Positions 35,450 through 44,036 of a stretch of 64,000 nucleotides of DNA are shown piece after piece (position 1 is the stretch's first letter; the number at the start of each line of letters is the position of its first letter). The position numbers were made by a program, and so were the translations under genes. Under the pieces are notes generated by a model. That model was not told where the DNA came from, searched no databases, and saw only the letters and a list, made by a program, of their open reading frames with translations. This DNA comes from Gammaproteobacteria bacterium (GTDB taxonomy: Bacteria > Pseudomonadota > Gammaproteobacteria > Pseudomonadales > Azotimanducaceae): the NCBI GenBank assembly GCA_002725995.1, contig PBRQ01000022.1, positions 17,736 through 81,735 of the forward strand, read 5' to 3'.

Positions 35450-36886
35450 ATGACCAGTAACTCATTATGGGGAAAGATTAAACGCTACTTCCAGCCCGCT
35501 CTGGAAACCGTTATCCCTGAACTTTCAAAAAAAATCCGGCTGTCAGGTACGGCCATAAGAATTCCAATCCATGGGTATCCGGAGTTCAGGATAGAGATGG
35601 GTAAACAGGAACTCATTCTAGCCCCTGATCCTGGCTTTGGTGCAAGTAGAGGGGAATCGCCCTGCGATTTTCTCCTGTTTGATTCGGGAAGGTATATCAG
35701 CCAAATAGGACACTTTGAAAGGCTGGCTCCGGGAAAAACGCTCATTCTGGAGTCAAGCGCCCATAACCAGAAATATGTATTCAGTTCCCCGCGGGACGTA
35801 TTTCGTCGTCAGTTTTCAATCAAACACACGGGTGACAGTCTGATATTCAAGGATCCTGTCTTGGAACTCGGCACCTACGTCACACTAACGGGCGTTGGAG
35901 AGGGCAACCTTCGAGTTGATACCCGCCGTAAGGCGGCCCTACAGAGGATACGGGAAATTTATGGCGGTCCGCTTGTCCCCTTGCCTCCTGAAATGGCGAT
36001 TGAAACCATAAAAGAAGTAAATGATTTCCTCAGGGGCGCGTCAGGACATCCCAAGGATGCCGAAGGGAATCCTGGAGGGATCATAGAGTTGCCCGATAGC
36101 GTCACACCCATTCTGGTCGGTGACCTTCATGCCAGCGTTGATAACCTGCTAACCGTCCTAAGCGAGAATGCTTTCCTTGATAACCTTGAAAACGGTACAG
36201 CCGCTCTAGTCATTCTTGGTGATGCTGTGCATGAGGAGGATTCAGAAAGACTCAAGGAAATGGGTAGTTCTCTTTTGATGATGGATCTGATCTTCAAGCT
36301 AAAATTACGCTTTCCAGATAATGTTCACTACCTCATCGGCAACCATGACAGTTTTTTTGATGAGGTTATGAAGCGGGGAATTCCCCAGGGCCTGCTCTGG
36401 GACAAGCATGTGGTTTCGGTACGAGGTGAAGACTACAGGTCAGAAATGCAACTCTTCTATCGGCTGGCACCTTTGCTGGCGTTGTCAGTTCATTTTCTAG
36501 CCTGCCATGCGGGACCTCCGCGCAAAAGTGTCTCCCGCCAGATGCTGGTCGACATTCGCAAGTACCCTGATGTAGTTCACGATATGACCTGGAACAGGGT
36601 TAGAACGACAGCATTTCCCGCAGGTTATACCAGTAGTGATGTTCGTCAATTCCGCAAGTCACTTGAACTCGAGAGTGATACTCCGTTCATGGTTGGCCAC
36701 AATATGTGCTCCAGTGAAGGAACACTATGGCTGAACGTCGGGGATATTAAACGGCACCACGTGGTAATTAGTTCTCGATCCGATAAAGTAGGGCTATTTA
36801 CTTGTGTTGATGGCAAGATGATACCGCAGATTTATCAATCTGCAAGTTTAGTTCAGTGGTTGAACGAGCAGCCACCTATAGGTTGA
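35450..36886 (+). CDS. Calcineurin-like metallophosphoesterase with N-terminal extension
   Basis: A 478-residue protein. The metallophosphoesterase core is in the middle: GDLHAS (~residue 224), VILGDAVHEED, YLIGNHDSFFDE, LACHAGPPRKS and VGHNMC, covering the dimetal site. The first ~200 residues are strand-rich and not recognised (IRIPIHGYPEFRIEMGK, LFDSGRYISQIGHFE). The substrate is unknown: phosphoprotein, nucleotide or polyphosphate are all possible. Convergent with a P-loop kinase gene 33 bases away; such neighbours might act in opposite directions. The preceding gap 35187-35449 holds no gene. Confidence 0.85.
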   Translation: MTSNSLWGKIKRYFQPALETVIPELSKKIRLSGTAIRIPIHGYPEFRIEMGKQELILAPDPGFGASRGESPCDFLLFDSGRYISQIGHFERLAPGKTLILESSAHNQKYVFSSPRDVFRRQFSIKHTGDSLIFKDPVLELGTYVTLTGVGEGNLRVDTRRKAALQRIREIYGGPLVPLPPEMAIETIKEVNDFLRGASGHPKDAEGNPGGIIELPDSVTPILVGDLHASVDNLLTVLSENAFLDNLENGTAALVILGDAVHEEDSERLKEMGSSLLMMDLIFKLKLRFPDNVHYLIGNHDSFFDEVMKRGIPQGLLWDKHVVSVRGEDYRSEMQLFYRLAPLLALSVHFLACHAGPPRKSVSRQMLVDIRKYPDVVHDMTWNRVRTTAFPAGYTSSDVRQFRKSLELESDTPFMVGHNMCSSEGTLWLNVGDIKRHHVVISSRSDKVGLFTCVDGKMIPQIYQSASLVQWLNEQPPIG

Positions 36887-36918
36887 TAGTTTTCCAGCAA
36901 TAGGTGCGCAATGCGAAG

Positions 36919-37543
36919 TTACTTTATTGCGCTGGCGGAACCTTCATCATCAACAATTCTTTGTGGCATCCCATCGAAATCGTTGCGCACGATAACTCTC
37001 AGGCCACAGCGGTGAAAGTGTAAGGCCAGCATTTCATAAACCGAACATTGGATTTCAACTTCAGCCAGAGTAAAGGCCTTGTCGACGGAGTGAGTTTGAT
37101 CGGCAGCGCGGCGTTGTCGTATCTCATGTATCTTCTCGGCGGGGGGAAGCTGAAAATAGAAGACATATCGCGCCCTCCAATCGGTAGAAAAAAACCATTT
37201 CTTTACCGGAGGGGTGCTAATCAGTTCGTAGTTAATCTGGGTCGGATCTGGGATCTGCAAGCCAATTCTGGTCAAATACGGTACAGCCATCAGGAAACTG
37301 CTTGAACGGAATGCAAAAATGGACCTCCCTGGGCCGGAATGAAAGGATCCGGTTCTGCCACCAGTTGTCATGCGAGAGGTCAATACAGCCTTCTTCCGGC
37401 CATCCGCCAAGTTTCTGGATAAGAGTCGACTTGCCGCTTGCTGGTGGGCCGGTAACGATGATCTGGCGAAATTTGATATCCGAGGGAATGGCATAACCCT
37501 TAACCCAGTTGATTGCTTCGACATCAATACTATTTAATGGCAT
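36919..37543 (-). pseudogene. P-loop kinase-like protein, broken by a one-base frameshift
   Basis: About 207 residues in two frames. The first part (37543 down to ~37260) begins MPLNSIDVEAINWVKGYAIP and has Walker A IIVTGPPASGKSTLIQKLGG, then CIDLSHDNWW and VFDQNWL. It then stops at TAA 37232-37234. The next frame continues the same protein from about 37270 down: IPDPTQINYELIST, KKWFFSTDWRARYVFYFQLP, VEIQCSVYEMLALHFHRCGL. A shift of one base between 37245 and 37275 would rejoin them. Family: AAA/P-loop kinase-like, not named. Either real decay or a base error. Confidence 0.7.
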
Positions 37544-37751
37544 CAGACATCTGCTTTAGTCCATACGGTTAAGCTTCATAAAAGGAAGCAGCTAAACAGG
37601 GTGGAGTTCTACCAGTTGCAATGACCGACAATAAGTTACTGATACCTTGATTAAGTAGTCGGTCAGTGAAACACGCATGAACCACTAGTATGCACTAATT
37701 GAAGGAAATGGGTGGCATTAAAAAAAGCTACTCTTTGGAACAAAAATTTGA

Positions 37752-39017
37752 TTATGAAAACATACCCTTTAAGGTGAAAAAGAACAGTGCTGCCAGCGCC
37801 GCGCCGGCGGGCAGTGTTACCAGCCATGAAACAACAATGCTGCCAATAACCCGCAAATCAATTGCACCAACTCCGCGAGCCAGGCCAACGCCGATAACCG
37901 CGCCCACGGCGATATGTGTTGTTGACACTGGCAGGCCAGTTCGTGACGCCAGCACGACGGTCGCAGCCGCTGCCAGAGTCGCGCAATAGCCACGGCTCGG
38001 AGTTAGCTGCGTAATACCGCTGCCGATGGTTTTCATCACCCGGTAACCCATAGTGGCAAGGCCGATAACGATACCGACGCCACCAAGGACGAGTATCCAA
38101 ATCGGCAGGGCAGATTTCTGAGCAACTTCACCGCCGGACTCGACAATGCTGACGACGGCGGCGAGGGGCGCTATGCCGTTGGCGACATCATTGGAACCAT
38201 GTGCGAAGGCCATGGCGCAGGCGGTGAAAATCATCATGGGAGTGAATACTTTTTCTACACTGGCAAAGTGAAACTCACGGTCAGATTCTTCGTCAACTTC
38301 GACCCGGTTGACCAGTATTCGCCCGATTCCGGCGAGGATAAGACCGAAAATTAGAGCCGAAAGGAAGCTCATGCCAACCGTTAACTCAATGTTCAGGTGC
38401 TTTAAGCCCTTGAACAGGGTAACGAGGGAAATAATGAAGCCGACCAGGAAGATATAGACTGGCCCCCAGCGTTTTGCGTTCTGAAACGGGTTTTCGGTAT
38501 TCAAGATTAACCTGCGGATGCTCATCATCAGTATGAAGGAAATAGTTCCTCCAAGTACCGGTGATACCACCCAACTGGCGGCGATCTGTACTACTTTGCC
38601 CCACTCAACCGCATCGACGCCTATACCAACAATAGCAAACCCAATGACTGCTCCGACGATGGTATGGGTGGTCGAAACCGGCCAGCCTTTGGTTGAGGCG
38701 ATCATTAGCCAGATGCCCGCTGCAAGCAGAGCTGACAGCATGCCAAAGACCAGGATCTCAGGGCTATTGGTAATGGATGAGGGGTCGATAATGCCTTTGC
38801 GGATTGTCTGTGTAACATTTCCACCTGCGATAAAGGCACCGGCAAACTCAAATATTGCAGCGATCACGATAGCCTGTTTAACCGTAATTGCACCGGATCC
38901 TACGGATGTTCCCATTGCATTTGCGACATCATTGGCGCCGATGCCCCATGTCATGTAGAGGCCAAAGACGATTGCCATGACCATCAAGATAAAACCGTAT
39001 GTTTCGATAATTTCCAT
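37752..39017 (-). CDS. pit: Inorganic phosphate transporter, PiT family
   Basis: A 421-residue low-affinity phosphate (metal-phosphate) importer of the inner membrane. The duplicated PiT signatures are both present: GANDVANAMGTSVGSGA (residues ~28-44) and HGSNDVANGIAPLAAVVS, each followed by the STTH motifs (GWPVSTTHTIVGA, GLPVSTTHIAVGA). About ten membrane helices with one cytoplasmic loop carrying VNRVEVDEESDREF. Its own start follows a DUF47 gene by 109 bases; this pair is the usual pit-DUF47 unit. It supplies phosphate for the polyphosphate enzymes next door. Confidence 0.96.
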   Translation of the reverse strand: MEIIETYGFILMVMAIVFGLYMTWGIGANDVANAMGTSVGSGAITVKQAIVIAAIFEFAGAFIAGGNVTQTIRKGIIDPSSITNSPEILVFGMLSALLAAGIWLMIASTKGWPVSTTHTIVGAVIGFAIVGIGVDAVEWGKVVQIAASWVVSPVLGGTISFILMMSIRRLILNTENPFQNAKRWGPVYIFLVGFIISLVTLFKGLKHLNIELTVGMSFLSALIFGLILAGIGRILVNRVEVDEESDREFHFASVEKVFTPMMIFTACAMAFAHGSNDVANGIAPLAAVVSIVESGGEVAQKSALPIWILVLGGVGIVIGLATMGYRVMKTIGSGITQLTPSRGYCATLAAAATVVLASRTGLPVSTTHIAVGAVIGVGLARGVGAIDLRVIGSIVVSWLVTLPAGAALAALFFFTLKGMFS

Positions 39018-39126
39018 TGACTTATTCCAGAATCAGTTTCTGTTAATAGGTACTATCAGCTGTGTACGAGTCCAAAAAAAGCCGATCTCCATTCTTTACC
39101 GCACAATTTTCTGCACTAACTACAGT

Positions 39127-39807
39127 TCACCTCGCTATCAGTAGACGCAGCCTGTCTCCCACCTTTTCGGAATAGTCCGCAAGGTCTCCGATCCACTCGA
39201 TCAGTTGGTACCACATCATTACTGAGACAGGTTTGACCTCATCTTCATGCTCAAACAGGATCCTGGTCAAGTCGATACCCAGGTCGTCGGTTTCATCTTC
39301 AATCAGGTTAAGAGCTTCAACCATTTCCTCTACAAGGGTTGCTTCACGACCGCGGAATCCCATCGCCAGCAGTTCATCGAGTTCTTCGATAACCTTTGCG
39401 GATTGCTCGCACGCATCGATACAGCGGAGTACCAGGTCTTTCATCGGGTTCCGCATGAATTCCGGGACTCCCATACGACGCTCGACCAGCATTCCTGCAA
39501 TATCCTGGGCCGTGTCTGCAATAGAGTCCTGCATCTGCAGAACTTCCAGCAGGTCACGCCGATCGACTGGCATGAACAGACTTTTTGGCAGAGCGCCCCG
39601 CATTTCATTCTTGATCTGGTCTGCCTTTGACTCGTGCTCGAAAATCTTGTCCTTGGTTGCGATAACCTTCTCCTGGTCACCTGCTGCCAGAGCCTCAAAC
39701 AGAATTGGGATTTCGTGCACGCAATCAAGGACAGCGCGCATGTGGATTTGCAGGCCCTTGAAGGGGGACTTGCCAAACAGGTTTGCCAGCGGGTTAGTGG
39801 ATGCCAT
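39127..39807 (-). CDS. DUF47 (TIGR00153) PhoU-like protein, PiT partner
   Basis: A 226-residue all-helical protein of the DUF47/TIGR00153 family, related in fold to PhoU and normally encoded directly before pit, whose activity it is thought to control. Seen: NPLANLFGKSPFKGLQIHMR at the start, acidic helices with metal-binding-type EHESKADQIKNEMRGALPKS and DLLEVLQMQDSIADTAQDIA, and DEVKPVSVMMWYQLIEWIGD. Cytoplasmic. First gene of the pit unit. Confidence 0.93.
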   Translation of the reverse strand: MASTNPLANLFGKSPFKGLQIHMRAVLDCVHEIPILFEALAAGDQEKVIATKDKIFEHESKADQIKNEMRGALPKSLFMPVDRRDLLEVLQMQDSIADTAQDIAGMLVERRMGVPEFMRNPMKDLVLRCIDACEQSAKVIEELDELLAMGFRGREATLVEEMVEALNLIEDETDDLGIDLTRILFEHEDEVKPVSVMMWYQLIEWIGDLADYSEKVGDRLRLLIAR

Positions 39808-39917
39808 GGCTCTCTTTCTCCTCAGGAATTTAATTTTGGAGGTTTTGAGACCTTACGCAAGGTCTAAACTATTGTCGATGACTTGCGTCAAAATGACTGA
39901 AGATTGTTGGGGCGGGG

Positions 39918-40145
39918 CTATGTATCTACCTCGATGATCGCCACTACCTGGTCCTCCTCAACGGCATCTCCTTCCGCGACCAGGAACTCGGTAAGCGTGC
40001 CCCCGGAGGGGACCTCAACGGGAATCTCCATCTTCATGGATTCAAGGATCAGCAGCACATCCTCGGCATCGACGTGGTCACCCACGGAAACCTCGATCTT
40101 CCATACGTTTCCGGTGACTTCGGATCTTATCTCCAAGCGGCTCAT
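39918..40145 (-). CDS. Free-standing biotinyl/lipoyl carrier protein
   Basis: A 75-residue biotin carboxyl carrier-type domain. The biotinylation site is LESMKMEIPVEVP (Lys in M-K-M) with the matching hairpin GGTLTEFLVAEGDAVEEDQV. ATG at 40145 is chosen because of the GAGAG just before; a longer frame would overlap the upstream gene. Such carriers serve biotin-dependent carboxylases, yet no carboxylase or carboxyltransferase subunit lies in this window. It follows the alcohol dehydrogenase gene by 7 bases and so is probably co-transcribed. Confidence 0.88.
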   Translation of the reverse strand: MSRLEIRSEVTGNVWKIEVSVGDHVDAEDVLLILESMKMEIPVEVPSGGTLTEFLVAEGDAVEEDQVVAIIEVDT

Positions 40146-40152
40146 TCTCTCT

Positions 40153-41238
40153 TTAGGAATCAAACATAATGACGTGGCGTGCTTCCTGCCCAGACTTCAG
40201 TGCTTCGAGAGCGTCGTTAACTTCTTCCAGCTTGATATGCTTTGAGATCATCTCATCAAGGTGCAATTTCCCGGACAGGTAGAACTCAATGAATCTTGGC
40301 ATATCGATGCGGAAGCGATTTGAGCCCATGTTTGACCCCTGAATTTTTTTCTCTGCCAGGAAATCCACACCGTGGAGTTCGACCATGGTGCCAACGGGAA
40401 TCATGCCAATGACTGTTGCGGTACCACCGCTACCCAGCATCTGGAATGATTGCTCGGCCGTTGTCTTCATGCCGATTGCTTCAAATGTATAGTCACAACC
40501 ACCTTTCGTCATCTCAATAACTTCACCAACGGCGTTACCAGAGCTAGCATTTACAGTATGGGTTGCACCCAGGGCCTTGGCTATTTCCAGCTTTGAATCC
40601 ACCATATCGACGGCGATAATCTGTCCGGCGCCTGCTATAGCTGCGCCATTAATTGCAGCAAGACCTACGCCACCGCAGCCAATGACGGCAACTTTTGATC
40701 CTGGTTCAACCTTTGCGGTATGAAATACAGCACCGACTCCCGTCGTCGTTGAACAGCCGATCAGGGCTGCTCGATCCATTGGCATGTCTTCCCGGATTTT
40801 TACCAGCGCATGTTCGTGTATCAGCATGAGTTCAGCAAAAGAGGACAGGTTCAGGAACTGGTGAATGGGCTGGCTGTTCTGGTGCAGCCTGGGTTCCTGG
40901 TCTGCTTCCCGCGAAACTTCGGGGCTTTGGCACAAGGCGAGATGTCCTGTCAGGCACTTGTCGCAATGACCGCAAAAAGCGGACAGGCATGTAATGACAT
41001 GATCGCCCTTGCTGACATAAGTGACATCACTGCCCACTTCCTCAACGATTCCGGCACTTTCATGGCCAAGGATCGTCGGTAGCATGTGGGGGTAGGAACC
41101 ATCGAGAAAGTGCAGGTCGCTATGGCAGACCCCTGCTGCTACTGGGCGTACGAGGACCTCCCTCGGACCCGGTTTTGAGACCTGAACCTCCTCGATCTCC
41201 AGCGGTGTGTTATGTTCGTGCAAAACGGCAGCTTTCAT
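40153..41238 (-). CDS. Zinc-dependent alcohol dehydrogenase
   Basis: A 361-residue medium-chain Zn alcohol dehydrogenase. Catalytic zinc: AAGVCHSDLHFLDG and GHESAGIVEEVG; structural zinc: the four cysteines in CLSAFCGHCDKCLTGHLALC; NAD-binding: VIGCGGVGLAAINGA, followed by VDMVDSKLE, the acidic residue pointing to NAD. It resembles class III/II-type ADHs. ATG 41238 with GGGAA upstream; the longer frame only adds a hydrophobic, non-family stretch. Substrate not determined. Confidence 0.93.
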   Translation of the reverse strand: MKAAVLHEHNTPLEIEEVQVSKPGPREVLVRPVAAGVCHSDLHFLDGSYPHMLPTILGHESAGIVEEVGSDVTYVSKGDHVITCLSAFCGHCDKCLTGHLALCQSPEVSREADQEPRLHQNSQPIHQFLNLSSFAELMLIHEHALVKIREDMPMDRAALIGCSTTTGVGAVFHTAKVEPGSKVAVIGCGGVGLAAINGAAIAGAGQIIAVDMVDSKLEIAKALGATHTVNASSGNAVGEVIEMTKGGCDYTFEAIGMKTTAEQSFQMLGSGGTATVIGMIPVGTMVELHGVDFLAEKKIQGSNMGSNRFRIDMPRFIEFYLSGKLHLDEMISKHIKLEEVNDALEALKSGQEARHVIMFDS

Positions 41239-41363
41239 GGTAATTCCCGGTTGTAAAGGTGTATAAACGTAGCCGACTAACAGGCTGGGCAGCAAAACTA
41301 TCATGATTTTAAAGCGAACTGACATGTTCATTGAAAAATCACGATCCTGCAAGTAGTTTAAGA

Positions 41364-41909
41364 ATGATTGGTGAGCAGATTGTGGTTGGGCTTGGTGGAA
41401 ATATAGATAATCCTTTCACTACGCTATCGAGTGCTTTAGATGAGCTAGGGGAACTGGCGACAGGAGAAATACTTGTGTCGAGCATTTATCGGTCAGAGCC
41501 ACTTGGCCTGGCCGAAGCCGCCACCGACTTTGCAAATGCCGTTGCCCAGTTTGAATGTGATTTGGAACCCATGGTGCTGCTGAGACATCTGCAGGCGCTG
41601 GAACAAAAATATGGTCGCAAACGAAGGGCCGGCTCGGCAGTGGATGAATCGCATCCCTCTGAATCGAGCGCCTCTGAGCCACGGCCATATGAATCGAGAA
41701 CACTTGATCTGGATATCATCGCTTTCGGGGACAGGATGATCGTCGAGAGTGATCTCAGGGTACCGCACCCCCGGGCCTTTGAAAGGTTGTTCGTACTGTT
41801 ACCCCTTCTGGAGATAGACCCGGGCTTCAGGTTTGCAGACCGGATAGAATCTCTGCAGCAGTTAGTTGATCAGGCTCCAGGAATGGCAATTGGTAAATGG
41901 CAGGGCTAG
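41364..41909 (+). CDS. folK: HPPK, 2-amino-4-hydroxy-6-hydroxymethyldihydropteridine pyrophosphokinase
   Basis: Folate-pathway pyrophosphokinase, 181 residues (usually ~160). Seen: VGLGGNIDNP, SSIYRSEPLG, DFANAVAQFE, LQALEQKYGRKR, RTLDLDIIAFGD and RVPHPRAFERLFVLLPLLEI, i.e. every substrate and Mg site. Between the usual GRxR and RTLDLDI there is an extra ~19-residue stretch SAVDESHPSESSASEPRPYES encoded mostly by 15-base repeats, replacing the short W-G-P loop of the family (the flexible loop 3 over the active site). ATG at 41364; a TTG at 41331 is less likely. Usually folK lies beside folB or panB; here it is alone. Confidence 0.93.
   Translation: MIGEQIVVGLGGNIDNPFTTLSSALDELGELATGEILVSSIYRSEPLGLAEAATDFANAVAQFECDLEPMVLLRHLQALEQKYGRKRRAGSAVDESHPSESSASEPRPYESRTLDLDIIAFGDRMIVESDLRVPHPRAFERLFVLLPLLEIDPGFRFADRIESLQQLVDQAPGMAIGKWQG
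41646..41699 (+). repeat. In-frame 15-base tandem repeat inside folK
   Basis: Three and a half degenerate units of 15 bases, starting GAATCG or GAGCCA, coding E-S-H-P-S, E-S-S-A-S, E-P-R-P-Y and E-S-R. It fills the position of the family's catalytic loop 3, without breaking the frame. Confidence 0.7.
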
Positions 41910-41913
41910 CGGG

Positions 41914-43440
41914 CTAGATAATGCGTGACCTGTGATTCTTCCAGTATTGTTCTCTCAACTCTCGCTTGTAAAGCTTTCCCGTGGGATGCCGTGGTAATGC
42001 CTCTGAAAACTCGATGGAGCGCGGACATTTGGCATGAGAAATCTTCGAGCGGCAATAGTCTATCAGCAGGTCAGCAGTCTGTGCTGATGCCTTTGAATGG
42101 TCACCTAGTTGCACGACCGCTTTAACTTCTTCTCCAAACTCGTCGTTTGGTATACCGAATACGGCGACGTCAGCGACGTCCTCGTGATTGATCAGGGTGT
42201 TTTCGATTTCCTGGGGATAAATATTTACTCCCCCGGAAATGATCATGAATGATTTGCGATCACGAAGATAAAGAAATCCATCTTCATCGAGGTATCCGAC
42301 GTCACCCAATGTTGACCAACCCCTTTCGTTCCTGGCTGCTGCAGTCTGCTCCGGATCCTTGTAGTAAGCGAAATCTGAGCCATTGGCGAAGTAGACAGTA
42401 CCGATGCTGTTTGCTGGTAGTTCCTGGTCATCCTCGTCGACAATTCGCACTTCGCCATGTATGGCTCGGCCTACACTTCCCTTGTGGGTCAGCCATTCCT
42501 GGCTGGTGATGGCCGTCGAACCGTTTGCCTCTGTGCCCGAGTAGTACTCAAATAGAATCGGACCCCACCAGTCAATCATGGCTTGCTTGATCTCCACGGG
42601 GCAAGGGGCGGCTGCGTGAATTGCAAATCTCAGGGAGGAAAGGTTGAAGGACTTTCTGGCTGGTGCAGGCAATTTCAGTAGACGAACAAACATGGTGGGA
42701 ACCCATTGGCTGTGGGTAATGGCAAATTGCTCGATTAAGCTGAGAGCAGTTTCGGCGTCAAATTTATCCATGATGACAGAGGTGCCGCCCATGCGCGTTA
42801 CCATCAGGTTGTATCTAAGTGGTGCTGAGTGGTAGAGGGGTGCCGTTGAAAGATATCGAGTTGATTCATTTACCTGGTGCATTTTCAGGCGAGTTTGAAA
42901 GAGGGTTGATACGGTGCCGGGTGGTGACAGGTCCAGTTGAAAACGAACGCCCTTTGGTTTCCCTGTGGTCCCGGACGAATAGATCATTTCTGCCCCTTCG
43001 CAGGCATTAGCCACCGGTGTGGTCGGGAAAGCTGAGATCGCTTCACCCCAATTTGGATAGTCGCCCTCGTCAACCAGGAAGATTTTCAGTTGGCTGAAGT
43101 TCTTCAAATTCAGCTTCGGAAGAAATGTGCTGGATGTTACAAGGACGCGTGCATCGGAATTAGTGAGGATATGTTCTATTTCATCTTGCTGGAACAGGGT
43201 GCTTATTGGCGTGTAGTAGAGACCTGATCGCTGCGCTGCCCAGCAGACCTGGAGGTAGTTGATGTGGTTGTCCAGTAAAACAGCGATTCCATCGCGGGGT
43301 TCCAGACCCAGATGTTGAAAGTGGTGAGACGCCTGGTTTGAACGCTCATCCAGTTGTAGATAGGTGACAGATTCGCCCGTGGCGACCATCCGATATGCAA
43401 CCTTGTTGGGTTGGCTTTGGCGATGAACACCTAGATGCAT
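41914..43440 (-). CDS. AMP-dependent acyl-CoA synthetase/ligase
   Basis: An ANL-superfamily ligase of 508 residues that activates a carboxylic acid as acyl-AMP and then acyl-CoA. Seen: the P-loop-like IYSSGTTGKPKGVRF (~residue 150), FEYYSGTEANGSTAIT, YLRDRKSFMIISGGVNIYPQEIE (hinge), and the catalytic Lys near the end in HPTGKLYKRELRE. The chain length is unknown; the layout resembles long-chain and crotonobetaine-type ligases. Convergent with folK, 4 bases between stops. Confidence 0.93.
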   Translation of the reverse strand: MHLGVHRQSQPNKVAYRMVATGESVTYLQLDERSNQASHHFQHLGLEPRDGIAVLLDNHINYLQVCWAAQRSGLYYTPISTLFQQDEIEHILTNSDARVLVTSSTFLPKLNLKNFSQLKIFLVDEGDYPNWGEAISAFPTTPVANACEGAEMIYSSGTTGKPKGVRFQLDLSPPGTVSTLFQTRLKMHQVNESTRYLSTAPLYHSAPLRYNLMVTRMGGTSVIMDKFDAETALSLIEQFAITHSQWVPTMFVRLLKLPAPARKSFNLSSLRFAIHAAAPCPVEIKQAMIDWWGPILFEYYSGTEANGSTAITSQEWLTHKGSVGRAIHGEVRIVDEDDQELPANSIGTVYFANGSDFAYYKDPEQTAAARNERGWSTLGDVGYLDEDGFLYLRDRKSFMIISGGVNIYPQEIENTLINHEDVADVAVFGIPNDEFGEEVKAVVQLGDHSKASAQTADLLIDYCRSKISHAKCPRSIEFSEALPRHPTGKLYKRELREQYWKNHRSRII

Positions 43441-43497
43441 TTAGCCTACTCGATGGATTAATCAGGAGAATCTGCGGTCCGTCGTGGAGCGGAAATA

Positions 43498-43824
43498 CTA
43501 GTCAGAATTCTTTGGGAAAGCCGGAATTGGCAAGGGTGATACGTTGCCACCTTTTGCCTCAGAGATTTTTCCAATACCTTCCTTGTCCACCTCATCTATT
43601 CTGACCACGGCCTGCATCGGGATATAGCTTCTGTTGACGCCCTCAAATTCAGATTTGAGTTTTTCTTCACTGGGGTCTACCAGCATCTGTGATCGCTCGC
43701 CAAAGACGAGTTCCTCTACTTCGATGAATCCATAGAGATCAGACTGATAAATTTGCCGGGCATAGATCTCAAAGATCTGTCCCTGATTGAAAAAGATAAT
43801 TTTGTATATTGGAGTGCTGGCCAT
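43498..43824 (-). CDS. DUF1820 protein
   Basis: A 108-residue protein of the DUF1820 family, common in Pseudomonas-type gammaproteobacteria and often next to miaB, as here (divergent, 212 bases). Seen: PIYKIIFFNQGQIFEIYAR, FIEVEELVFGERSQMLVDPS, SYIPMQAVVRIDEVDKEG, all typical of the family. Function unknown. Confidence 0.9.
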   Translation of the reverse strand: MASTPIYKIIFFNQGQIFEIYARQIYQSDLYGFIEVEELVFGERSQMLVDPSEEKLKSEFEGVNRSYIPMQAVVRIDEVDKEGIGKISEAKGGNVSPLPIPAFPKNSD

Positions 43825-44036
43825 AAATACTTCGTTTTCGCTGTGATAAAGACCCGACCTTGTTCATCGGAACCCGGTTAATCGGAGTGCGGAGTTTTGG
43901 GTTTTCAATGGACATTGTCAACGGCTGAGATACTCATATGGTAGCGGGAATCCAGATTTCAAGTGTTTTCGGCTATCCGGCTGGTTATTCGATGTCTATA
44001 ATGGCGCCCCTTTTTGGTATCACAGTATAAGATCCA

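Noticed and set aside
36919-37543. Zeta-toxin type kinase
   Set aside because: Only the P-loop is shared; no antitoxin gene is present, and the partner is a phosphoesterase.
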